Positions 11,897-21,648 of a stretch of DNA of 64,000 nt are shown here, one piece after another (position 1 is the first letter of the stretch; the number at the start of each line of letters is the position of its first letter). Made by a program: the position numbers and the translations under genes. The notes below the pieces were generated by a model. That model saw nothing but the letters and a program-made list of their open reading frames with translations, did no database searches and had not been told where the DNA came from. This DNA comes from Culex pipiens pallens (Eukaryota > Arthropoda > Insecta > Diptera > Culicidae). The DNA is taken from positions 51,004,389-51,068,388 of the forward strand of contig NC_068938.1 of the NCBI RefSeq assembly GCF_016801865.2, read 5' to 3'.

Positions 11897-12297
11897 CAAA
11901 TTATTCGCTCTACAGCATTGCCTTGGCGTTCTCGATTGCGAGATTCCTACTCGAAACTAAGTGTCCGAAGGCTTGATTGTTGAGGCAATTGCAAACCTCT
12001 TTTTACACCTTAGTTTCCATCCACCCCGGGATTCGAACTGGCGACCTTTGGATTGTGAGTCCAACTGCCTACCAGCGACTCCACCGAGGCAGAACCCAGG
12101 GAGACGACTCCTATACCTGGACTGAGCTAACGACCTAACCTCTAAGTTAGACCGGGACCAACATTTACTTCCCCATCCGACGGAAGGCGTGATCAGACAA
12201 ATCTCGTCTCAAAATTTGCCACCGGGACCTTCTGGGATCAAACCCAGGCCGACCGGGTGAGAGGCAACCACGCTCACCCCTACACCACGACCCGGGC
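11897..12297 (-). mobile_element. Composite tRNA-derived SINE, tRNA-Glu-like head
   Basis: The minus-strand head at 12225-12297 reads cgtggtgtaggggtgagcg (A box) with anticodon loop CTCTCAC (CUC, Glu) and B box GGTTTGATCCC. The core 'gtcggatggggaagtaaatg' follows. Then comes a second tRNA-like unit with TTGGA-CTCACAA-TCCAA and the B box AGTTCGAATCCC, then a 3' domain ending 'gtagagcgaataatttg'. The core and second unit are shared with the Thr-headed SINEs, but the head and 3' domain differ. Confidence 0.8.
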
Positions 12298-12560
12298 TAT
12301 ATATAACTAGCATCTGGGCCAAATATCATCACACTATGCTAACGAGAGGTGGGGCAAATCGAAACACACACTATGAAGCTTCAATACCGTCAAAAATCTT
12401 TAAAATGTTGTTACTTGGGCATAATTCAATTAATTTCCCAAATTAGAAATGCATCTGATAAGGTTTAAAAAAAATGCAAAATGCAAAAGGATTTTTTTTT
12501 CAAAAATGTACATTTTTGGCTTAGTTTCGAATTCATCCATTCACAATTTCGTATTTCTTA
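12298..12560. other. Short AT-rich spacer
   Basis: No feature recognised. Confidence 0.4.
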
Positions 12561-12773
12561 TACACAGAAAAAAATGATGGTAATTGTGGTTTGGTTGGTG
12601 ACAGATTTTGTGGCAAAAAAGTGTAATGTTACATCAGAAACAGGTGAATTTTCATCAGTTTCTGATTAATATTCATCAGGATTATATTTTTAGGTACAAT
12701 TCCTCAAAAAGTGGTTATATTCAACCAACCAAATTTTCAACATTCCAAAATTCAACTTTTTTTTTGCTGTGTA
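12561..12773 (+). mobile_element. 213-bp TA-flanked MITE (TACACAG family)
   Basis: Begins TACACAGAAAAAAATGATGG and ends TTTTTTTTTGCTGTGTA. Internal blocks 'gtgacagattttgtgg', 'tttcatcagtttctgat' and 'attcatcagg' match the oppositely oriented copy at 46264-46491. No coding capacity. Confidence 0.8.
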
Positions 12774-12836
12774 ACCGAGGCACAGAGCTTATGGGATTTT
12801 GGCTATATGGGAGACATTGGCTTTAATCGTACGAAA

Positions 12837-14619
12837 AATCATGCAAACATCAAAAAATTATAGTGTTTTGAAATCGGGATGATGTCAGCTATCCATTAAA
12901 ATTATTATTTCATGAAAATTTTCTCAAAAATACGTATTTTTCCTGTATTTCGAAAATGCATTTTCTTCTCTAAAGAAACCAAAATTATATTGTTATTGCA
13001 ATATGGGTATCAAATGATAAGGTTTTTTTCATACATTTTGGATGTAATAACATCATTTTTACAAAATACTAAAAAAATTCACAAAACTACGTCTTTTTTC
13101 TTAAAAAAAAACTCCAAATTTCAATTTTTACAATATGGGCATCAAACGATCGGAATTTTTTCAAACATTTCGAATGTAATAACAACATTTTTGGAAAATA
13201 CTCAAAATTTTCACAAAACAACGTATTTTCGAATAAAATACTCAAAATTTCCGTTTTACAATGTGGGTATCGAACGATCGGGATTTTTTCATACATTTCG
13301 AATGTAATAACAAAATTTTTTGAAAATACTCCAAATTTTCACAAAACAAATTATTTCCGAAAAAAATACTCAAAATTTCCGTTTTTACAATGTTGGTATA
13401 AAAGGATCGGGATTTTTTCATACATTTCGAATGTAATAACAATTTTTTTTGAAAATACTCCAAATTTTCACAAAACTACGTATTTTCGAAAAAAATACTA
13501 AAAATTTCCGTATTTACAATGTGGGTATCAAACGATTGAGATTTTTTCATACATTTCGAAAGTTATTAAAGAAATGAAAATACTCAAAATTTTCACAAAA
13601 CTACGTATTCGAATGTAATAACAAATTTTTTTGAAAATACTTAAAATTTTCACAAAACTACGTATTTTCGAAAAAAATACTAAAAATTTCCGTTTATACA
13701 ATGTGATCGGGATTTTTTCATACGTTTCGAAAGTTATTAAAAAAATGGCAATACTCAAAATTTTCACAAAACTACGTATTTTTGAAGAAAAAAAAAATGA
13801 TTGGATTATTTGATACCCACATTGTAAAAACGGAAATTTTGAGTATTTTTTTTCGAAAATACGTAGTTTTGTGAAAAATTAGAGTAGGGGAACTATACCC
13901 TTTCTCAGCCTATTTCTATTATCGGCCTATCAGCACTTTGATCATGAATTACAGCTTAAATAAAGTGTTTTTGACTGTTCCAAAGTAATAAATAGCTCAA
14001 ATAAAAGTGAGCAAGCAACTCTTCATTGTTGATACATCTGAAAATGTTGATTTAATAGCGAAAAATGGCAAAAGTGATGAGAATTGGTCGAACGACTTAG
14101 TGTGATTAAAATGGGTATATTTCCCCTATTTTCTAAAAATGTTGTTATTACATTCGAAATGTATGAAAAAATCCCGATCGTTTAATACCCATATTGTAAA
14201 AATTTAAATTTTGAGTATTTTATTCGAAAATACGTAGTTTTGTGAAAATTTTGAGTATTTTCTAAAAATGTTGTTATAACATTCGAAATGTATGAAAAAA
14301 TCCCGATCGTTTGATACCCATATTGTAAAAATTGAAATTTTGAGTATTTTTTTCAAAAAAACGTAGTTTTGTGAAAATTTGGAGTATTTTTTTTTTAATT
14401 GTTATTATATCCGAAATGTATGAAAAAACCTGATCATTTGATACCCATATTCCAATAACAATATATTTTTGGATTCTTTAGAGAAAAAAATGCATTTTCA
14501 AAATACAGGAAAAATACGTATTTTTGTGAAAATTTTCATGAAATAATAATTTTAATGGATAACTGACATCATCCCGATTCCAAAACACTATAATTTTTTG
14601 ATGTTTGCATGCATGATTT
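12837..14619. mobile_element. 1.8-kb foldback element with tandem repeats in its inverted arms
   Basis: The left outer arm (12837-12930; 'aaacatcaaaaaattatag', 'tttcatgaaaattttc') pairs with the right outer arm (about 14525-14619). Inward, the left arm holds about six copies of a ~129-bp unit (landmarks 'catttcgaatgtaataac', 'tttcacaaaactacgtattt', 'acaatgtgggtatcaaacga') and the right arm holds about three in reverse complement. Long inverted arms built from tandem units are the hallmark of foldback (FB-like) elements. A MITE (13885-14128) is inserted between the arms. No ORF of transposase type. Confidence 0.8.
13885..14128. mobile_element. Nested TA MITE inside the foldback element, with an empty-site control
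   Basis: Termini TAGGGGAACTATACCC and GGGTATATTTCCCCTA are inverted repeats (one mismatch). The flanks join as '...agagTA|ttttctaaaaatgttg', which matches the uninterrupted sister unit at about 14250-14275 ('gagtattttctaaaaatg'). The target was therefore one TA, duplicated on insertion, as for Tc1/mariner-type elements. Confidence 0.9.
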
Positions 14620-15370
14620 GGATATTCTGATCTTCTCTTGCCAAATTCATTGTTAGAGTATCCAATTTCATCAAAATGAACTATAGTACAAATAATAGTT
14701 GAAAGGACCTCCAAAACTCTACAGGGATATAAGAAATAAAAAATTATTAATTGATTATTTACTAATAAAATAATTGTTTTGAACTTTTAATTCATCCAAA
14801 GAATTTGAAAATTTCGATAAAAAAAAGTGCCAGCATTTTTTTGTATGCAACGAATTTTGCTACGCTACGCTACGATTCGAGTTCAATTGTGAATCTTATC
14901 TAATCTTATTTAATATTTATTAATTCAATTTTGAATCAAATTATTTGTATTTATTCTCGGAAATCGATAAAAAATCAATGAATTTTATTACTAAAATTTC
15001 ATTTTCCTAATTACAAATATTTTATTTTAAATCAATTGGAAATTAAAACTTTTGTGCAATGTTTAAGGTTGGTGAAAAGTTTTGTACTATAGTGAAATGA
15101 AAAAGATTTATGAAAAAATAAATCAAAACAAGACTGAATATTTGTTTAACTAATTTATTCAAATTTCAATTGAAAAGAACAATTGTGGAATTTTGATGAA
15201 ATGCATCGATTTCAAGTTGACTTTTCTAGTGTTTTAAAATTCTATTACTTCAGCTTTGTTGACAGAGTGTTTGGTGATCTAAATTTCACCTGGTAAAATT
15301 TTATTTATGTGAAATTTTTAACTGGAATTTTATTTTTTGTTAAAAATAACCCAGTTTTGAGATAATTGTT
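14620..15370. other. AT-rich spacer
   Basis: Very AT-rich, no gene or repeat recognised. Confidence 0.4.
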
Positions 15371-17343
15371 GCCTTCCTCACTGAGGTAAGGCTATAATCC
15401 TGCTCTAAAATTGAACTTTTTATTTAAAGCTCGAAAACCCACCATGATGTATACATATCGACTCAGAATCGAAAACTGAACAAATGTCTGTGTGTATGTG
15501 TGTGTGTATGTGTGTGTGTATGTGTGTGTGTATGTGTGTGTGTATGTGTGTGTATGTGTGTGTGTATGTGTGTGTATGTGTGTGTGTATGTGACCAATAA
15601 TGTCACGCAGTTTTCTCAGCACTGGCTGAACCGATTTTGACCAAACCAGTTGCATTCGACTTGGTTTAGGGTCCCATACGGTGCTATTGAATTGTTTGAA
15701 GTTTCGATAAGTAGTTCAAAAGTTATGTATAAAAATGTGTTTTCGCATATTTTTGGAAGTTAAATAAATGGCAGTAAACTGAACCAAACATCATCATTAT
15801 ATACATCGTTGAATAGGTAATTGAATGAGCTTTCCAAAGAGTCCAAAACATTGAAGATCTGGCAACCCTGTCTCGAGTTCTGACCACTTTAGTGATATTT
15901 ATGTACTTTTTTGTAGCCGGATCTCACTTAAATGTATGTAAACAACGTCCGGATCCATCATCCGACCCAGCGTTGGTTAGGTAATCGAAAGACCTTTCCA
16001 ACGAGTCTAAAACATTGAAGATCTGGCAACCCTGTTTCGAGTTCTGACCACTTTAGTGATATTTATGTACTTTTTTCTAGCCGGATCTCACTTAAATGTA
16101 TGTAAACAATGTCCGGATCCATCATCCGACCCAGCGTTGGTTGGGTAATCGAAAGACCTTTCCAACGAGTCTAAAACATTGAAGATCTGGCAACCCTGTC
16201 TCGAGTTCTGACCACTTTAGTGATATTTATGTACTTTTTTGTAGCCGGATCTCACTTAATTGTATGTAAACAATGTCCGGATCCATCATCCGACCCAGCG
16301 TTGGTTAGGTAATCGAAAGACCTTTCCAACGAGTCTAAAACATTGAAGATCTGGCAACCCTGTTTCGAGTTCTGACCACTTTAGTGATATTTATGTACTT
16401 TTTTGTAGCCGGATCTCACTTAAATGTATGTAAACAATGTCCGGATCCATCATCCGACCCAGCGTTGGTTAGGTAATCGAAAGACCTTTCCAACGAGTCT
16501 AAAACATTGAAGATCTGGCAACCCTGTCTCGAGTTCTGACCACTTTAGTGATATTTATGTACTTTTTTGTAGCCGGATCTCACTTAATTGTATGTAAACA
16601 ATGTCCGGATCCATCATCCGACCCAGCGTTGGTTAGGTAATCGAAAGACCTTTCCAACGAGTCTAAAACATTGAAGATCTGGCAACCCTGTTTCGAGTTC
16701 TGACCACTTTAGTGATATTTATGTACTTTTTTGTAGCCGGATCTCACTTAAATGTATGTAAACAATGTCCGGATCCATCATCCGACCCAGCGTTGGTTAG
16801 GTAATCGAAAGACCTTTCCAACGAGTCTAAAACATTGAAGATCTGGCAACCCTGTCTCGAGTTCTGACCACTTTAGTGATATTTATGTACTTTTTTGTAG
16901 CCGGATCTCACTTAATTGTATGTAAACAATGTCCGGATCCATCATCCGACCCATCGTTGGTTAGGTAATCGAAAGACCGTTCCAACGAGTCTAAAAAATT
17001 GAAGATCTGGCAACCCTGTCTCGAGTTCTGACCACTTTAGTGATATTTATGTACTTTTTTGTAGCCGGATCTCACTTAATTGTATGTAAACAATGTCCGG
17101 ATCCATCATCCGACCCATCGTTGGTTAGGTAATTGAAAGACCTCATCAACGAGTCTAAAATATTGAAGATCAGGTAACCCTGCCTCAAGCTATGACCACC
17201 TAAGATGCCACTTATGAGCCTTTGAGTAATATGTGTGTTTTTTGTATTCCGAAACTTAACGAAATTAGACGAAATTTGTGTCCAAACCCATTTTTGGAAA
17301 AAAAAGTGAGGAAGGCACCAACCACATAGGTGGATTAAGTTAG
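15371..17343 (+). mobile_element. TIR element with expanded 164-bp minisatellite (about 8 units)
   Basis: Starts gccttcctcactgagg and ends gtgaggaaggcaccaacc plus 'gtggattaagttag'. A (TG)n/TATG microsatellite (15484-15592) and 'ggctgaaccgattttg' precede the array. From about 15800 to 17210, nearly identical 164-bp units ('gtaatcgaaagacctttcc', 'gaagatctggcaaccctg', 'gtagccggatctcactta') repeat about 8.5 times. Units alternate between 'cctgtttcgag' and 'cctgtctcgag', indicating local dimer duplication. The last unit is degenerate. Confidence 0.85.
15484..15592. repeat. (TG)n / TATGTGTG microsatellite
   Basis: Runs of tgtgtgtatgtg. It sits at the same place in the TIR element as the shorter TG run at 6808-6820. 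Confidence 0.95.
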
Positions 17344-17375
17344 TTTTTTTTTTATCAATTCGAACATTTTCAGAA

Positions 17376-17780
17376 TCACGAAATGTACTTAAAAACTGTT
17401 AGTTCCATATAAAATATTATTTAAATTATTAATACTTGTGCAAAATACTCACGAAATGTACTTAAAAAACTGTTAGTTCCATATAAAATATTATTTAAAT
17501 TATTAATACTTGTGCAAAATACTCACGAAATGTACTTAAAAAACTGTTAGTTCCATATAAAATATTATTTAAATTATTAATACTTGTGCATTGTTCATTG
17601 TATTTATAGAAATATGTTTTATTTAATATATGCATACAAGACATTTTTACTCACGAAATGTACTTAAAAAACTGTTAGTTCCATATAAAATATTATTTAA
17701 ATTATTAATACTTGTGCATTGTTCATTGTATTTATAGAAATATGTTTTATTTAATATACGCATACAAGACATTTTTGACC
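17376..17780. repeat. Tandem repeat, 74-bp and 128-bp units
   Basis: The unit start 'tcacgaaatgtacttaaaaa' occurs at about 17376, 17449, 17523 and 17651. The first spacings are 73-74 bp; the last is 128 bp because a 54-bp segment ('cattgttcattgtatttat...') is added to the last two units. Copies are nearly identical, so the duplication is recent. Confidence 0.9.
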
Positions 17781-18263
17781 GTAATTAGTTGAAATTGATT
17801 ATGTTTAGAAGAAAAAATCACAAGAAATTGTGAAAATTTATTCCTAGGATCGCTTCAGTAAATTTTTATTAAAAACTGTAATACTAAGTGTTGAGCAAGT
17901 CAATTTTACTGAACTTAGTTATAAATTTAGTCACTCATGCTCCATGCTCTAGTAGCAATTTGAATAAGTCTAATCATAACTTTTATCGCATAACTCACCC
18001 CGTGCATGCCAACCAAAATTGAATTAAGTTCTTAACGGGTGCCTTCACACCCACTCGTAAAGCAGAACATGCCCCAACCCCTTGGGGGAGTGTAAATATT
18101 TTGATGTGTTAATAATTTCGTTACACCACTTTGAAATCGATACTCACATCAGCCCGGAGTAGCTCGTTAGGGTGACCAATAATGTTGAACCGTTAGGGTG
18201 TGCTAGGGTTTTTGTTTCAATTTCATTTTGTTAAGTTTTAATATGGATCAATGTTTACTTATT
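17781..18263. other. Spacer
   Basis: No recognisable gene or repeat. Confidence 0.4.
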
Positions 18264-18306
18264 TCAACAATCTAGAAATAAAATTATCAAATTTTCATCA
18301 GTTACC

Positions 18307-18612
18307 CTACTGGAGCGCGTAGGCCAGAACAAGTCCTTTCGGGGGATCGCTCCACACCCCCAACGCGGGTTCGCAAACGGAATGGTTATGATGATGCGAA
18401 TATAATGACCACCAAACGAACGATGCGAGGGTCCTTTTCTGCGGCGGGAATGGACGGTCGGGGTTGGTAGTTTGCGCACGACGACCTTCGATAATAGCTT
18501 TAAATACACCCCCGAGCTGGTGCTTCCGGCGCTCCAAGAGCTGTTGCTCGAGTTGCTGCTGCTGCTGATGGTGTTGTGGAGAAGGACCCATTTTGCATGT
18601 ACTTGGAAGCAT
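18307..18612 (-). CDS. Unrecognised glutamine-rich reading frame, possible host exon
   Basis: A 101-codon minus-strand frame opens MLPSTCKMGPSPQHHQQQQQ and continues with a charged, plausible stretch (LEQQLLERRKHQLGGVFKAI, then GRRAQTTNPDRPFPPQKR) before turning into unconvincing sequence. The DNA is notably GC-richer than its surroundings, as expected of a mosquito coding exon. I recognise no domain, and no strong GT donor follows the plausible part. The polyglutamine may simply be a CAG/CTG repeat. It lies just outside the Juan-type insertion and is not part of it. Function unknown; it may be non-coding. Confidence 0.2.
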   Translation of the reverse strand: MLPSTCKMGPSPQHHQQQQQLEQQLLERRKHQLGGVFKAIIEGRRAQTTNPDRPFPPQKRTLASFVWWSLYSHHHNHSVCEPALGVWSDPPKGLVLAYALQ

Positions 18613-18752
18613 GATGAAACGATTCTTGGCAGTGACGCGGTCATAAAAATAGACGACGGTTTCTTCTGGTTGAGAAAAGGGGACTTGAGAGCAGTTCTCT
18701 GAAAATATGTTGCTAATTTGATATCGAATTTCGTTTTTTTTTAAACATGAAT

Positions 18753-18764
18753 GGATATTGGCAG
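18753..18764 (+). repeat. Target-site duplication, 3' side of Juan-type element
   Basis: GGATATTGGCAG, repeated exactly at 23251-23262. Confidence 0.9.
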
Positions 18765-18784
18765 TTTTTTTTTTTTAATTTATA

Positions 18785-18790
18785 TTTATT
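18785..18790 (-). terminator. Polyadenylation signal AATAAA of the Juan-type element
   Basis: AATAAA on the minus strand, 8 nt before the 12-A tail (plus strand T run 18765-18776). Confidence 0.8.
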
Positions 18791-18987
18791 CAAATTTCTT
18801 TTCCATGTACATTCATTCAGTTAAAATATTATTGAGTGTCAAATCACAAACGATGACTTTTCACCTCAATTTTAAATACTAGCAACTTTCATTTATTCAT
18901 GAAATATTGTAGCTTTCGCTATTCAGTGATTTCAAATGTAGGAGGTCCTACATGTACAAAAGGGAAAAGGGATACCTTAAAACTAAC

Positions 18988-21648
18988 TTATAAACTATAT
19001 AAAGAGCGGATCAATGCAGCTGAAGACTGCAATGATTTTTGTCGAAATGCATCAATTATCTTATTGGACATAACATCCAAAGTGTCAACTTCGGCTAATT
19101 GATGAAGTTCACTGGTGCTGAACCAGGGAGGAAGTTTCAGAATCATTTTCAGAATTTTGTTCTGAATCCTCTGAAGTTTTTTCTTCCTGGTTAAGCAACA
19201 GCTTGTCCAGATCGGCACAGCGTAAAGCATGGCAGGTCTGAAAATTTGTTTATAAATTAACAGTTTATTCTTGAGACAAAGTCTAGAATTCCTGTTTATA
19301 AGTGGATACAAACATTTAATATATTTGTTACATTTAACCTGGATACTTTCAATGTGATCCTTGTAAGTAAGGTTTTTGTCAAAACCAAGTCCAAGATATT
19401 TCACTTGATCCTCCCACTTTAAATTTACCTCATTCATCTTTATAATGTGATGACTTTTTGGTTTAAGAAAATCAGCCCTTGGTTTGTGAGGGAAAATAAT
19501 AAGTTGAGTTTTTGCAGCATTTGGAGTAATTTTCCATTCTTTCAAATAAGAATTGAAAATATCCAAGCTTTTTTGTAATCTTCTTGTAATGACACGAAGG
19601 CTTCTGCCTTTGGCGGAGATGCTTGTGTCATCAGCAAAAAGTGATTTCTGACATCCTGGGGGCAAATCAGGCAAGTCAGAAGTAAAAATATTGTATAAAA
19701 TTGGACCCAAAATGCTTCCTTGAGGGACGCCAGCACGTACAGGTAGTTGATCAGATTTGCTATTCTGATAACATACCTGCAGAGTACGATCCGTCAAATA
19801 ATTTTGAATAATTTTCACGATATAAATCGGAAAATTAAACCTTTTTAATTTCGCAATCAAACCTTTATGCCAAACACTGTCAAATGCTTTTTCTATGTCT
19901 AGAAGAGCAGCGCCAGTAGAATAGCCCTCAGATTTGTTGCTTCGAATCAAATTTGAAACTCTCAACAACTGATGAGTAGTTGAATGCCCAAGGCGAAATC
20001 CAAACTGCTCATCAGCGAAAATTGAATTTTCATTAATGTGCGTCATCATTCTATTAAGAATTATTCTTTCGAATAATTTACTAATAGATGAAAGCAAACT
20101 AATGGGCCGATAGCTTGAGGCTTCAGCAGGATTTTTATCCGGTTTCAAAATCGGAATTACTTTGGCATTTTTCCAACTACTGGGAAAATATGCCAAATCA
20201 AAACATTTGTTCAAAATTTTGACCAAGCAACTTAAAGTTGCTTCTGGTAATTTTTTAATTAAAATGTAAAAAATGCCATCCTCACCAGGGGCTTTCATAT
20301 TTTTAAATTTTTTGATAATAGATTTTATTTCATTCAGATCCGTATTAAAAACTTCATCTGATGAAAATTCTTGTTCAACAATATTCTGAAATTCTATTGA
20401 AATTTGATCTTCAATAGGACTCAAAACATTCAAGTTGAAATTATGAGCACTCTCAAACTGCTGAGCAAGTTTTTGAGCTTTTTCCCCATTAGTTAATAGA
20501 ATATTATCACCATCTTTTAAAGAAGGGATGGGTTTTTGAGGTTTCTTAAGAACCTTTGAAAGTTTCCAAAAAGGTTTGGAATAAGGTTTAATTTGTTCGA
20601 CATCTCTTGCGAACTTTTCATTTCGCAGGAGAGTGAATCTGTGGTCAATAACCTTTTGCAAATCTTTTTGAATTCGCTTCAGTGCAGGATCACGAGAACG
20701 TTGATACTGTCTTCGGCGAACATTTTTCAGACGAATCAGAAGCTGAAGATCGTCATCAATAATGGGAGAATCAAATTTGACTTGGACTTTAGGAATAGCA
20801 ATATTCCTAGCATCCAAAATTGCATTAGTTAAAGATTCCAAGGCTGAATCAATATCAGCTTTGGTTTCTAAAACAAAATCATGATTTAAATTATTCTCAA
20901 TATGATGCTGATACCTGTCCCAATTAGCTTTGTGGTAATTAAACACAGAACTATTGGGTCTGGTAACTGCTTCATGAGAAAGTGAAAAAGTTACTGGAAG
21001 GTGATCAGAATCAAAATCAGCATGAGTCACTAAAGGACCACAATACTGACTTTGATTTGTCAACACCAAATCAATTGTTGATGGATTTCTAACAGAAGAA
21101 AAGCAAGTTGGCCCATTCGGGTATAAAACCGAATAAAGACCAGAAGTGCAATCTCTGAACAGAATTTTACCATTGGAATTTACTTTTGAATTATTCCAAG
21201 ATTGGTGTTTGGCATTAAAATCACCGATGATCAAAAATCGAGATCTATGCCGAGTAAGTTTATTCAAATCCCCTTTGAAATAATTTTTATTTTCCCCAGT
21301 GCATTGGAAAGACAAATATGCAGCTGCAATCATAATTTTCCCAAAAGAAGTTTCAAGTTCAATGCCCAAACTTTCAATAACTTTTAACTTGAAGTCACAT
21401 AACGTGCTATAAGTCATACTACGGTGGATAACTATTGCAACTCCACCGCCATTTCGATTCATTCGGTTATTAGTTATAACTTTATAATCTGGATCACTTT
21501 TCAAATAAGTGCCAGTTTTTAAAAATGTTTCGGTTATAACAGCAACATGCACGTTATGAACTCGTAAAAAGTTGAAAAATTCATTTTCTTTCGCTTTTAA
21601 AGAGCGAGCATTAAAATTCATAATATTGATGGAATTACTTAGATCCAT
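18988..21648 (-). CDS. Non-LTR retrotransposon ORF2: AP endonuclease and reverse transcriptase
   Basis: 886 residues. It nicks target DNA and reverse transcribes element RNA from the nick (target-primed reverse transcription) in the nucleus. The endonuclease domain occupies about residues 8-222: NFNARS (11-16), E40 in ITET, GDFNA (142-146), IDLVLT (192-197) and SDHLPV (214-219) hold the expected catalytic residues. The reverse transcriptase occupies about 445-720: KAPGEDGI (451), YRPISLLSS (512), LLDIEKAFDSV (581, catalytic D583), GVPQGSILGP (639) and FADDTS (670, catalytic D672-D673). A C-terminal region of about 160 residues follows, with no RNase H. All catalytic residues are present and no stop interrupts. 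The ATG overlaps the end of ORF1 by 14 nt in another frame, which suggests translation by reinitiation or stop-start coupling. Confidence 0.96.
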   Translation of the reverse strand: MDLSNSINIMNFNARSLKAKENEFFNFLRVHNVHVAVITETFLKTGTYLKSDPDYKVITNNRMNRNGGGVAIVIHRSMTYSTLCDFKLKVIESLGIELETSFGKIMIAAAYLSFQCTGENKNYFKGDLNKLTRHRSRFLIIGDFNAKHQSWNNSKVNSNGKILFRDCTSGLYSVLYPNGPTCFSSVRNPSTIDLVLTNQSQYCGPLVTHADFDSDHLPVTFSLSHEAVTRPNSSVFNYHKANWDRYQHHIENNLNHDFVLETKADIDSALESLTNAILDARNIAIPKVQVKFDSPIIDDDLQLLIRLKNVRRRQYQRSRDPALKRIQKDLQKVIDHRFTLLRNEKFARDVEQIKPYSKPFWKLSKVLKKPQKPIPSLKDGDNILLTNGEKAQKLAQQFESAHNFNLNVLSPIEDQISIEFQNIVEQEFSSDEVFNTDLNEIKSIIKKFKNMKAPGEDGIFYILIKKLPEATLSCLVKILNKCFDLAYFPSSWKNAKVIPILKPDKNPAEASSYRPISLLSSISKLFERIILNRMMTHINENSIFADEQFGFRLGHSTTHQLLRVSNLIRSNKSEGYSTGAALLDIEKAFDSVWHKGLIAKLKRFNFPIYIVKIIQNYLTDRTLQVCYQNSKSDQLPVRAGVPQGSILGPILYNIFTSDLPDLPPGCQKSLFADDTSISAKGRSLRVITRRLQKSLDIFNSYLKEWKITPNAAKTQLIIFPHKPRADFLKPKSHHIIKMNEVNLKWEDQVKYLGLGFDKNLTYKDHIESIQVKCNKYIKCLYPLINRNSRLCLKNKLLIYKQIFRPAMLYAVPIWTSCCLTRKKKLQRIQNKILKMILKLPPWFSTSELHQLAEVDTLDVMSNKIIDAFRQKSLQSSAALIRSLYSL

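Noticed and set aside
15392..15655. Minus-strand frame with long Thr-His/Tyr runs
   Set aside because: Product of the TG/TATG microsatellite.
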